Position numbers and translations under genes: made by a program. Under the pieces are notes generated by a model. The model was given only the letters and a program-made list of their open reading frames with translations, ran no database searches and was not told the DNA's origin. Positions 1 to 10,465 of a DNA stretch of 64,000 nucleotides are shown here, piece after piece. Each line of letters starts with the position of its first letter. The first letter of the stretch is position 1. Origin of the DNA: Phyllostachys edulis (Eukaryota; Streptophyta; Magnoliopsida; Poales; Poaceae); NCBI GenBank assembly GCA_036346405.1, contig CM070568.1:3044221-3108220 (forward strand). The letters run 5' to 3'.

Positions 1-1098
1 ACTATTGACTGAACTTGCCAACATGATCCTTTTTATTCCTATTTCTTGTTTGTAGTTTCAGTAAAACATCTAGCAATAAATGTTGTAAAGCAAAGAAAAA
101 ATGGTATATCTCTTTAGCATCCCTTCTCAAACATCATGTTTGTGCCTGAGTATGATCTCTGAGAAGAGAGCACAAGTTGAGAGCACGAAGACCCATGACA
201 ACATATTGAATCCGGTTCTTGTAAATGAAATAACTACTACTACTACATATTGAATCCCCAATCCTCATGCAATATGAATGCCTGCTAACATCATGCCTGT
301 ATGTTGTGACTGTGAACCCTATTGACAGCGGAAAATTGGAAAAAGAAGAAAAAAACAGAGAATCGAATAGATTGTACAGAGGCAAAAAATAAATATTTGT
401 AGTGTATCCCCTAGAAGCTCAGACAGATTGTGTAACATCCCAAAAATCCTAACTTTAAGAAATTATAATGAAAATAAGTGGGAGAATAATTTTGAGCATG
501 TTTTTGTATGGAAAACTATTTTAGCATGATTTTTTAGCTTTTGCATAAATCAAACAGTAAAATTACATGCAAACAGCAGCAACTTGTAAGAATTTCCGAG
601 AAAATCACAGAACAGATAAAATCCTAAAAATGTACATGAGAAACCATACTGTCTCTGGAGTCCTCACAAAAAATTTCATAAATTTTGGACTTGTTTCCTA
701 CGTACCAAAATTTGGGAAACATTCAGCTAGTTTGAAAAATTCAAAAGCCATTTCGCTCATAAAACCCATTCTTAAACTAGCAAAAAGATCACTTTAGATG
801 GCTCTTTACAAAAAATTCAGAACCAAGTTATGTTCTGAAAATGATGTGATGTACTATTCTTTAACCCCCTCTTACCTTCATTTGGTGTTGATTCGATTGG
901 GCATTATAGAGGTCTATTTATACATAAAGACCAAGGGGTGGTATAACCTGAAAATAAACCTTAGGTATTGGTTAAATATTGTAGAGAATGAAAAAAAATT
1001 GCACTACAATCCTTTTCTTGTCTTAGTATCATTTCTTATCTATGTCTCTTATTATATGTAGAAATGATCACTTTTTTTTCCCTTTTCTTAAATTCTAG
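1..1098. other. AT-rich host-like sequence, probable intron
   Basis: I recognise no gene here. The stretch is AT-rich and ends in a long pyrimidine tract followed by AG at 1097-1098, a good plant splice acceptor, directly before the open exon at 1099. It therefore reads best as an intron of the interrupted host gene. At 431 there is an LTR-like start (TGTAACATCCC), but I find no matching end and no target-site duplication, so a truncated LTR inside the intron is possible and not shown. Confidence 0.4.
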
Positions 1099-1743
1099 AT
1101 GACCATCCCATGGGAACCACAGTACCATACTAGTGCATTTGAGGAGGGCACGCTACAGCACACTCTATGGGTGATGTTACATGTAACAGCCCAAAGTTCT
1201 GTTACCAAAATAAAATTTATTAAAGTTATTATTTTATTGGATTTTCGAAATTTGAAAGAGTTTAATTGCTTTATTTGAATTTTTGAGATTTCAAAAGTCA
1301 AAAATAAAATTTATTAAAGTTTTTAAAGTTTTATTTGAGTTAAAGTTGAAAAATAAAAGTTTAATTAATTTCTAGAATTTTACGGAATTTTAAAAGCTTT
1401 TTCCTAAATATTTTAAAGCCAAAATAAATTATGTGCAAAAACTATTACCAAGTTTAAGTTGGAAATATTTTATTTAAGTCCAAAATGCCTTAGATAATTT
1501 CTGTGAATTTTCTCATAATTTTTGGATTTTATTTGCTATTTTCTAAAGCATATTTGAATTATCAGATTTAAATCAATTGTTAAACCTTTAAAAATCCTCG
1601 CACAGTGTTTGGGCCGAAACTCAGCCGACCCAAACTATTTTCCCACACCGCACGGCCCGCACCGCGTCGCCCCGCTCTCTCACCTCCGGTCCCACCTGTC
1701 ATTCACCCGCGCGCTCGCGCGTAACAGCTCTAATGCTCATCAA

Positions 1744-1908
1744 CCGTTGGATCTTAAACCAACGGCCAGATCTCGCGTGACCTTCGGACGGTCCGAACGT
1801 CCCAACACACGTGAGCCGTCCGATCTAAAATGGACGGCCAAGATTCATTGTAACCTTCGGACGGTCCGAACGGCCCATTCATTATGGACCGTTCGATTTA
1901 AATCGAAC
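1744..1908. repeat. Palindrome cluster upstream of LTR1 TATA box
   Basis: Five inverted repeats lie in 165 bases. CCGTTGG/CCAACGG are at 1744-1750 and 1759-1765. TTCGGACGGTCCGAA occurs twice (1783-1797 and 1856-1870) inside a longer direct repeat. GCCGTCC/GGACGGC are at 1815-1821 and 1832-1838. GTTCGATTTAAATCGAAC is a perfect 18-base palindrome at 1891-1908. Their place in U3, 0.3-0.5 kb upstream of the TATA box, suggests regulatory binding sites or structured DNA. Confidence 0.75.
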
Positions 1909-2212
1909 AGCCACCGCTTTGCCGTGCCCTTTTCTTTCTTTTCTTTCTCTGCCAAGTGGGGCCACCGTGAACAGTGCCTTCTTCCCCGCCCCTTCTTCTA
2001 CCTCGCGCTGCCACCATTGTCGGCCTTGTGAAGCTCGCCAACGCCACATTTTCTTTCCCCTTAACTCGCGTATTTACGTGCATTCAAACCCACGTTCTTC
2101 GCCGCCTTCACTCCGACCATTACCCCCCTTCATGGCGCCCGATTTCACCGGATGGAGTAACACCGCCGCACCTCCCGCCCCACGATCTCCTCACCCCGTG
2201 CCCCTCCAGCCC

Positions 2213-2220
2213 TATAAAAG
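2213..2220 (+). promoter_or_regulatory. TATA box of LTR1
   Basis: TATAAAAG sits in a GC-rich block, preceded by CC and followed by a CT-rich leader. The same layout recurs in the related LTRs. Confidence 0.75.
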
Positions 2221-3349
2221 GGAGAACAGGGGAGCTCTCCTCTCACTCAATCTCTCCCCCTCACTCATTCCTCCTCTCTCCCCGTGAACTCGTCGGAATT
2301 CAAGAACTTGTTGTCGTCGGCCGCAAGCACGCCGTCACCCCTAGCGCCGCCACCGTCGACACTGCGTCCTCGCCGCCGCCACCGTCGGCATCGCCACCTC
2401 CTTGCGAACCCGGTGCTCGCCTCCGTTTCGCCGGGGCGCCACTGGATCTCGTCGCCGTCGTCAACCGAACCGCGCCGCCGCCTTCTCCTTGCCGCTGGCC
2501 ACCTCCGTCCTCTTCTCGCCGAGTGGGTGAGCACATCAAACTCCTCACGTCGCCCTCTCTCTTCTCGTACCTTCGCCGCCCGCCGCCGCGCAGCGTAGCG
2601 CTAGCGACCCTCAGTCCCGACGTCGGCGCCGCCCTTGCCAGCGTGGCATCGCCACGTGCGCGCCACCGCAACGCCACCTCAGCGTCGGATCCTACATGGA
2701 TCCGACGAGGCGCCATGTCACCACAGCCCCTTGAGCCAAAAGCCCGTGAGCTTAGTTCATGTGGACCGTGTCTATGACACGCGAGGCCCACTGTCAGAAT
2801 TAATTTTAATTCTTTTAAATCCCACAAATCTCAGGGCTGACGTCAGCCTTGCGCAATAAATGGATTTTCCTTTAGAAAAATAATTCAGGAAATTCATTTA
2901 AATTGCAGATTTAGGTATAAAACTTCTAAAATTCATATCTTTTGCATCCAAACTCCAAATTGGGTGATTCAAATTCCTAAAATTATCTAAAATCATAATC
3001 TAGCTATCTAAACTAAAATTATTTAATTTGGAGTTTATTTGAATCTTCATTTGAATTTTGTTTGAATTTGGCTTAATTTCGCGTATAGATTTCGACAACT
3101 TCGGAGAGTCAGATTTCGACGCCGTTTGAGAGCAACTAATCGAGCGAGGCAAGTTACATTCTTGATCATATTTACATTCATTATTTTAAATTATTTAAAT
3201 TCTATTTTAAATTATTATTGCATGCTTATTTATATTCAGTAATTTAAATTCCCATTTTTAAGCTTTATAGTTATTCCCAATTCCCTTGTATGACCAATAA
3301 TTGTCAAGAGAGGTACTATGGAGAATATTTCTGAATGTGATATATATTC

Positions 3350-4055
3350 TAGAGTTAGAATTTGATGGTTGGATAATAACAGAAGATTGTGCATAGATGT
3401 TTTATTAATAAAAGAAGAATGTTGATCGGATTGACGAATGTTGAATTACATAAATAGGTAATTATTGATATTAGACTATTTACGGATGTGAATTATAGAA
3501 ATACACGATTGTTGGATATTAGATTAAAGAATTTGATTATTATTGAGATTGAATTGTAGAAATATATTATTAGGCATCGGATTGTCGGGGATGGAAGTAT
3601 AGGGTTACATATTTGATGAACTTAGAATTGTAGATATACATTATGGATGGATATTGAATTATAGAATCACGTTATTAGTAGATATTGGATTATATGATTA
3701 TATGATGATAGGATTAGCAAATTATACCAGGGTGGATTAGTTGAATCAAGCAATATGTATAGAACCTTGTGGAATTAGTGGGAAGAATTGGTTATATTGG
3801 ATCATCGGGTTATAATAATGTTGGGTTATAGGAGTAGATTATTGTTGAATATTGAACTATAAGACTAAATGATTATTGGACTATAGCCTTACATGATTGT
3901 TGGATAATAGAGATATAGTATTATCAGATGTTGGATTGTAGAAGTAGAATATTATTGGAGAATGGATGGACAACGTCGGATTATAGAGATAGATGATTTA
4001 TGTATATTGGATTACTGGAAGTTGGATTATAGGAATACAATATTAGAGGTTGACC
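3350..4055. repeat. AT-rich degenerate tandem repeat in LTR1
   Basis: Variants of ATTGGATTATAG, GAATTATAGAAATA and GATATTGGATTATA recur every few tens of bases through this stretch. It lies in the intron-like part of LTR1 and is absent from LTR2 and LTR4, so it accounts for most of the extra length of LTR1. Confidence 0.6.
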
Positions 4056-4801
4056 TACTAACCTTGAAATTGACAATTCTTGAACAATAATCCATCATAC
4101 CTTGTCACCCTAGATAAAACTTTTGCTAATACAATAGTGTTAACAAGATGCTCTTGATTGAAAAACTATATGCTTAGTGTTGCTTAGATCCAAAAATGTT
4201 TGATTTGGGGAATTTCAGCCAAAAATCAAATATTGTTTAAATTATATCCATAACACTGGTGTGTTATGGAAGTTTATAAATGATCTTGAAAAATGAAATA
4301 AAATGATGGTTTGTACTTGGGCGAAATGGTTGTTAGGATGGTGCATGTCAATGCACGGGCTCAATCTGGTTAGGGTTGAGGCCCAGGGGTTATTTGGAAA
4401 GTCGCCCAAGTCAGTTAAGGATCGGCCTCTGAATGTTCCTTTGCTATGCCTATAATAGGCTATGCCACATCGTACTACCACATGTCCTCAGTATGGGGAG
4501 TAGGACCTGTCCAACTAATTTGTAAAGTTCCATCGCGGTTGATCCTGTTTGCACGTGGGCGGTCTTTCATGGCCATTTCTTTCGACAAAGTCTTTCATGA
4601 CTATTGTTCCTACCTAGCATAAGAGGGGGCACCCATTAACCTGGCGGATTGCTATCCAAAGGGGGGATTTGCGAAACCTTAATGAGGGTGGACTGCGGTA
4701 GAATGGCGCATTGTAAAGGCCTTGGCACGTGCTTTGGATCGCTTACCTAAGGTAGTGAGCGGTGGCATAGATATATGCCGGACAAACTAGAGAATTCTTG
4801 T

Positions 4802-4876
4802 CGTGTGAGTAAAGCTGTACAACCTCTGCAGAGTGTAAAACTATTCGAATAGCCGTGTCCACAGTCATGGACATGC
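4802..4876 (+). repeat. Conserved palindromic core, LTR1 copy
   Basis: The core contains CTCTGCAGAG (4824-4833), CTATTCGAATAG (4841-4852) and then a GTCCA/TGGAC inverted repeat. It is one of eight copies in the window, found in LTRs 1, 2, 3, 4, 6, 8, 9 and 11, always in the 3' half of the LTR and in the LTR's own orientation. Confidence 0.9.
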
Positions 4877-5643
4877 TAGCAAAGCCACTCAAAGTTAGAC
4901 TTTGGTTTTGATTTCAAAATGATTTGGCATCAAATGGTTTATCCAAATGGGAATTGGGCGGGAAGCCATGTGATAGGAGGGTATCCTTCACCATTCTTGT
5001 GTGAATGTTATCTGACTATAAAATTGATTTAGAAAATGAATTTTAGTTATTGTATAACTGCTTTGGAACTTAACACCTGTATTTACTGAAAACATTGCTT
5101 CATGCAAATTCAACCAATAAGCCTTCCTTTGAGATACCCTTATATGCATGCATTCAATCTGTTACTTGACGGGTGTAACTTGCGAGCACGATAGTAGTGC
5201 TCATCTTTGCTTATTGCAAATAAATTTCAGAGGAGAAGGACTTTGCTACCGGTGTGGATCTCGACGACTAGGCCGCTACCCCAGTCGATTGCTTGTGGCA
5301 GATCAGCTGGACTCCACTACGTCTTCTTCGTCTTCCGCTGTGTTATTTATTGTTGGCTTGTAAGCCTCTTTTGTAATAAACTCTGTTGATTATTAATATA
5401 ATTGTGCGATTTAGGGATGTTACCATATATATTTAACTGTGTGAACTAGCTACTGATCATGGGACTAGTTCAGAAATGCACAGAGGATTTGGGGTGTTAA
5501 TCCCTGGTCCGACATTACAGCAAGTCCATTGGCCTCACATGCCGCTATACACTATCTTCAGCACGCCCTCTAGTGCGGCGTCCACCGAGTACCTCACCCA
5601 AGTGCTCATTCAGGGACGACACTTTGGAGCAAGCTATTCATAA

Positions 5644-5833
5644 TTTTGTACAGTTCATCTAGTTTCACAAATAAAAAGATTATCTAGAACGGTGTGGGTC
5701 GAGAATGTTTGCAGCATCCTGAATAACTATGCCTCTATTTAATTATTCAGGTACATAATACAAATGTCGGTTGCATGATCATAATCTCTCTGTATTTCTT
5801 TTATGAAATAATGGTTTGCCTTACTAAAGCATA
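5644..5833. other. Short host-like spacer
   Basis: AT-rich sequence between the interrupted exon and Gypsy-1. It could be 3' UTR or intron of the host gene. No other feature is recognised. Confidence 0.35.
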
Positions 5834-7244
5834 TGTGACACCCTAATAGTACCAAAATCATAAATACTGTTCTGGGAAAAAAATAATCATTTACACTGGG
5901 TCCAAACTAAATCGAGGCATGTGTACTTTAAGGATGCAGAAGACATCCAATTCAAAAGTTGTGCACAAAAACCATGTGCAAACTTGCAAAAGGATAAGAC
6001 AACTTTGTTATTCACTTGTCTTTCTTTTCATAAGCAAGTTATTTACTTGTTGCATCTTCAGTTGTTGCATAGTTGTCCCTCCCCACATGAGTTCAATACC
6101 AACAGTAGATAACCTAGCAGTATATAGGTATCTAAATCTGAACCTACAACATCTATAAATTAGCAGTGGATAAGTATAACGAACAAGAATCTGAATAAAA
6201 GGAATGTTAAAAAAAATTAGAAAACGTGGGCACCTAAGCTGGTACATCTATCATCATGGTATTTTTTTTAACTCTTGTGCAAAGAAAAATTTGAACATGT
6301 CCAAACAGAATAAGCCAAATCTATAATCAGGACAACAGATCGTCAAGTAATAAAACGGTAACATCCACCTTAGAATGGAAGGAGAAGGAAGATTAGAGAT
6401 GCTCACATCGAACTCTTCGGAGGAGGAGTATATAGGAGTACTCCATCTAGTAGTGATGAGGACATCAACCCCCCGGATATGACCGCTATGCCACGTCATG
6501 GTACAAGGAAGGCCCCTATGTCATTTTGGTTCCAAGTCACGCAAGAGTTCCAGTGGGACACGTTTTGAAATCCAATTCGGCCTCCGGAGACAACACCGAC
6601 TTCAAACGTGCATAACTTTCACATACGGACTCCGTTGGAGGTCCACGAGTAGTTGATAGAAAGCCTATCTCGTCCTCATTCCAACGGATCTAGACCAGCC
6701 TCCAAATTATTTTTGAGCGTGCTGCAATCACCAAAACAGTCTGGTGCTATTTCTGAGCCAGAGTCAAACAGGTACTGCGCCACCTCCACTTGGGCACATG
6801 GGCCTTGTAACCCTAGGGACATGCGCCCTCCCTGGCCGCCACCCCCTAGCCGCACCTCCTCATATAGGGGCCGCCATCCCTCTAGTCTCCTCGGATTTTG
6901 TTTAGTTAAAAGTTAGCTACATTGTAACTTCGTGTATTGACTTGTGTCGATTAGACCAACCATAATACCGCTTCGAAATCCCACGTTATTGAGTACTTCA
7001 ATCCTATTTGCAATTTCAGATTGCTTATTATCTTGTTCTTGCTTGGTCTTCGATTGCATACAAGAATAGATCTTCGTGGTCAGGTCGATCATGCTTCTAG
7101 CAAGGTCGATAACAATCACGGAGTTGGTTCAGCGATTGCCGAGCGTATTGGTTGTGTACGATTGATAGTTGAATCATGAGAGTCATCTCCACAAAATCGA
7201 GTTATCCTTCTCATCAAAAGATCGGGACACCCTTTGTCGCATCA
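5834..7244 (+). mobile_element. Gypsy-1 5' LTR
   Basis: It begins TGTGACACCC and ends TTTGTCGCATCA immediately before GG and a primer-binding site, so it is a 5' LTR on the plus strand, about 1.4 kb. A TATATAGG motif lies near 6430. It contains the phrase GCATAACTTTCACATACGGA near 6610, which recurs in altered form in the Gypsy-1 leader (about 22029) and in other LTRs. The matching 3' LTR is not in the window. Confidence 0.7.
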
Positions 7245-7246
7245 GG

Positions 7247-7258
7247 TGGTATCAGAGC
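7247..7258 (+). other. Primer-binding site of Gypsy-1 (tRNA-Met)
   Basis: TGGTATCAGAGC, the reverse complement of the initiator tRNA-Met 3' end, lies two bases after the LTR. It marks the start of minus-strand DNA synthesis and fixes the element's orientation. Confidence 0.85.
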
Positions 7259-7540
7259 TCAAGTTGATCGGTGAGAATCCTTTACCTACAGTCCACAAAA
7301 GCCACGAATTTTTTTAAAAAAAGGCTTAGTTCATCCTGTCCAAACCAATCTGTGCCCTACAATTTTCTTTTCGGTATTTTGCATCGTTGAATTTTTGGGT
7401 GCATCGTCATGTCAAGTGTTGATTTCTAGTTCTAGGTATTGTCTAGATTGCTTCGGTTGTGTTTGGTTTTTGCTGCAGGTCATCATCATCCTTTCCTCCC
7501 TACTGCGGCTGCCATCATCATCCTTCCTCCCTCGCGGCTG
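7259..7540 (+). mobile_element. Gypsy-1 leader, part 1
   Basis: Untranslated leader downstream of the PBS, interrupted by Copia-A at 7541. The last five bases (7536-7540, GGCTG) are the Copia-A target-site duplication, and the leader resumes at 21308. Confidence 0.65.
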
Positions 7541-9111
7541 CGTTGGACCAAAAAGGTGACTAGAGGGGGAGGTGAATAGGAGCATGCTCACTTTTTCACA
7601 AAGGTCAGATTCAACTCCAATCTCACTCCAGTAGCTATAGAAGCTATAAAGATCAATCTACAAGTACAGCGGAAGACTTGTATTGAATCTAAACCAAAAT
7701 CCCCAAAGCAAAAGATCAAACGAGGTTCAAACCCTAAAGGGCAGTCAGACCGGCGGCTTATGGGCGGTTAGACCGGAGAGCGGTCTGACCGGTGTTATAA
7801 CTTCGGTCTCACCGATTTCGTCCAGAACAGAAGAACAGCCCGAAAACTCAAAACTTAAAACGATCTAACTTTTGATTCGTGAGGGCAAACTCCACGAAAC
7901 TTGACACACACCTTCTCAAAGATATTTGGAACCTGTTCCAATCGGAGATCGTGAAGATCCAAGCCAAAGTTCCTATCTTTTTCAGTTTGAAGGAAGGTGG
8001 TTCAAAAACTGAGTCAAAACGAAAATATGATCTCAAGACTTGCTAGTGGGTGATTGATGATCAAGATGATCCTAGATAGGTTCCCACATGTCACAGCAAG
8101 TTAGATCAAGGCAAGAAACCAAGCAAAAACTCACGGATCAAAGAAAGACCACAAATCACCAAATAGAGAGAAAGAAAGCAAATAGACTCATCTTTGAGGG
8201 AACTTTCTTTGGATTGATTTGATATGGTATTGGTTTACAACCACTCCATCAATGGAGGACAAAGACTCAATACATGAGCACGAAATCAAATCCAACTCAC
8301 AAGAACCCTAACCTCCACTAATCCTCTCCCTAAGCAAACTAGAGTTTCAAACACAATGAAAGGGTTGGAGAGGGTGCAGCCACCTATTTATAGTGGAGGC
8401 CTAGACCTCTATTTATAGTGCTCCAGTTAAGGCCCAAAACAAACAGGCTTAGACCTTCTAGAAGATTGATCTCTTGACCTAATGGGCTTCACCGTTGAGG
8501 CCCAAAATATTTGGTGAAATTACCATACCCTTCTCGATCTTTTGACACATAGCACCGTTTGGTCACCTCATTGTCCCTCTTGCATCCATGCTTGACTCCA
8601 TTGACCTCACCCGCAGATCCATCCCCGATCGTTCGGACCTCGCCATGCTTGACTCCAAGCCTAGTCCCGATCATCCTCAAGCCTAGTCCGATCATTGACC
8701 TCGTCATTGACCTCCAAGCAACACGCACATCAATAGACAAAGAAATCGAATCCAGGAACAAGTTCTTCACAACTTGACCCACGTTAGTCAAAACATGCAT
8801 CATGCAACACATATGCCATGAAACCCATGAACTTGACCTAACCCAACAATCATCGCCACCGGTTGGCCGAGCGAAACAAGTGAAAACCGGTCGATCGCCA
8901 CTTTGGCTTGGCCCGACCACCCGAGACTTAGCCAAAAATCCATTCGAGGGCGGTCGGACCGTGGCGGTCGACCGCGCTTCAACGGCCGATCAAGACCGAC
9001 CGACAAACATTCTCAACTTTGCCGAAAACGCGTGTTTCGACAAAACCGTAGTTTACATTGCCAATTGTAACATCATCCTAAGATCTCGGGCATATCCCCA
9101 TGATATCCACA
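7541..9111 (-). repeat. Copia-A 3' LTR
   Basis: It matches 19551-21307 along its length but is about 186 bases shorter. It has a local duplication giving two TATA-like CTATTTATA sites (8384-8392 and 8409-8417), where the other LTR has one, and it lacks a segment present near 20600-20780 of the other LTR. Palindromic CGGTC/GACCG sites occur near 7742-7800. Confidence 0.9.
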
Positions 9112-9122
9112 ATCTCCCCTTG
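9112..9122 (-). other. Polypurine tract of Copia-A
   Basis: On the minus strand a purine run (CAAGGGGAGAT) abuts the first TG of the 3' LTR, the standard primer for plus-strand DNA synthesis. Confidence 0.8.
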
Positions 9123-9654
9123 ATGAACACATTGGCAATTTTCCACAAATGCAAATTTAGATCTTTGAAAAGTAAAAAACACGACGTTTTCGCACAAAGG
9201 CACAACTTGGTCCAAATGCAAGAGAAAGCACAGGAAATAACCAAGTTGGCTTCAGAATAGCATAGGCAAGTGAGATACGGCAAAAGAAAGCAAGAAAGCT
9301 TCAATTTCCAGAAAAGGGCAAAATCTCACTTAAGGTCCATATGAAAGAACAATTGTTCGATATGACATTTGATCATTGTGAGGACCAAGAATTGCAATTC
9401 AAGTTCAGAAGTAGCAATAAGACCATAAGAATGCAAATAAGAAACTCCCCCTCACTATGATCCTCAAATTTCAGAAAATCACAAATTTTCAATTCTTCTT
9501 CAAGTAACTCCCCCTTTTTCGTAACTCCCCCTTTTCTCTCCTTTTTCAACCATCTTCTCCCCCTTTGACAATGGAGTCATGAAGGAATCACGCCTTCCTC
9601 TCGTCCAGAGATAACAAATGCATTATGAGGAAAAAAAACATAAGAAGGAGCATG
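9123..9654 (-). mobile_element. Copia-A 3' spacer, part 1
   Basis: Non-coding spacer between RNase H and the polypurine tract, with CCCCCTTTT runs near 9505-9535. No ORF stands out. It is interrupted by LTR2. Confidence 0.6.
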
Positions 9655-10457
9655 TGTAACATCCCAAATTTCCTGAGTTTTTGGAAAATTTTGAAACTTT
9701 AAAAACTAACCATTTGGTTTTATTAATTCGTTAAAGCTTAAATTGTAATTTAGAAATTTTCAAAAGCAGTTTAATTTGATTTAATTAAAACTTGAACTAA
9801 TTAAAGTTGGTTTAAGTTGAGTTTTGTTGGATTTTAAGTTGGATTTTCCTTTTACCTTATGTTAAAAATAATTATTTGCAAAAATTAAAAGCAATAGTTA
9901 AGCTAAAAATATTTTTACTAAGTCCTAAATAATTCAAGGGATTTCTGTGAATTTTCCTAGAATTTTTGGATGACTTAAGCTATTTTCTAAAATTGCTTTT
10001 CTATTTCTAGCATTTCTTTAATCGAAATGCATTTTATTTCCCCTAAGCCTCTTGGGCCGAATCTCTCCTTTGGTCTATTCATTGTTTTCTTTTCGTGCGG
10101 CCCGCTCCTCTAGCTGCGCTCTCTCGACGGCGCCCTCCCTTCGCCACCGTCCGTCGAATCGGACGACTCGCGTCGCCGCGCCTCCCGTTCTCGCCCGGCG
10201 CTTAACGCGGACCCGCTGTCGACCACCGCCGACCCGTCGTCCCCTACCTCGCGCGCCCGCTCAGTGTCGCCTCACCGCGAATCCCGCCTCGCCAGGCCTC
10301 CTCATGCCCCTAGTCCCCCCTTGGTCCTTTGATGGTGCACGTTGCCGTCCGTCGTCCCCTTCGGCCCCTTCTCGCGAATCCGCCGCCTCTCACCGCCAGC
10401 CTTTAAAGCCGGCACGGCGAGCTCTCCCTTCTCCTCCTCCACGCCCCCCGCGTTGCC

Positions 10458-10465
10458 TATAAAAG
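10458..10465 (+). promoter_or_regulatory. TATA box of LTR2
   Basis: TATAAAAG in a GC-rich block, followed by a CT-rich leader, equivalent to the LTR1 site. Confidence 0.75.

Larger units (their letters stand above)
3089..5271 (+). pseudogene. LTR1-resident two-exon acidic ORF (one stop)
   Basis: Block a (3089-3148) follows GTATAG and reads DFDNFGESDFDAV, then an in-frame TGA, then EQLIER. It ends with a G before GCAAGT. Block b (5231-5271) follows TTTCAG and reads EEKDFATGVDLDD then TAG. The one-base phase of block a and the two-base phase of block b match, as in six other LTRs here. The in-frame TGA makes this copy a decayed one. No start codon is evident, so block a would be an internal exon. 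The ORF is inferred from comparison between LTRs, not from a known family. Confidence 0.45.
1182..5514 (+). mobile_element. LTR1, 4.3 kb solo LTR (TSD TTACA)
   Basis: The unit begins TGTAACAGCCC and ends GGTCCGACA. TTACA lies on both sides (1177-1181 and 5515-5519), so this is one complete LTR left by LTR-LTR recombination of a gypsy-type element. In order it holds an AT-rich U3 start, a GC-rich block with palindromes, a TATA box at 2213, a leader, an acidic exon-like block (3089-3148), an AT-rich degenerate repeat (about 3350-4055), the palindromic core (4802-4876), a second acidic block (5231-5271) and a polyadenylation-like AATAAA-rich tail near 5374. It has no gag or pol. It is about 1.2 kb longer than its relatives LTR2 and LTR4, mostly because of the repeat region. 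Confidence 0.92.
1099..5643 (+). pseudogene. Host exon interrupted by solo LTR1
   Basis: An open frame starts with ATG at 1099, straight after a splice-acceptor-like tract, and runs to 1181. It continues without loss of frame from 5520 to a TAA at 5641-5643 once LTR1 and one copy of its 5-base duplication are ignored. The combined frame is about 68 codons and includes the stretch LWVMLQQVHWP across the insertion point. I do not recognise the family. Seen: acceptor, in-frame continuation, TSD. Inferred: this was a protein-coding exon of a host gene that is now broken, or now carries a 4.3 kb insert. It could instead be an internal exon whose true reading frame continues beyond 5643 by splicing. 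Confidence 0.5.

Noticed and set aside
431..1181. Solo LTR from TGTAACATCCC (431) to GATGTTACA (1181)
   Set aside because: The flanks do not form a duplication, and the supposed end lies inside the exon that reads through into 5520. The palindromic look of ATGTTACATGTAACA comes from the LTR1 insertion junction.
1974..2777. Long GC-rich open frame of 267 codons (and antisense frames) in LTR1
   Set aside because: It overlaps the TATA box and leader, has low-complexity Pro/Ser/Arg/Ala composition and is not conserved in the same frame in LTR2 or LTR4. It is explained by GC-rich sequence with few stops.
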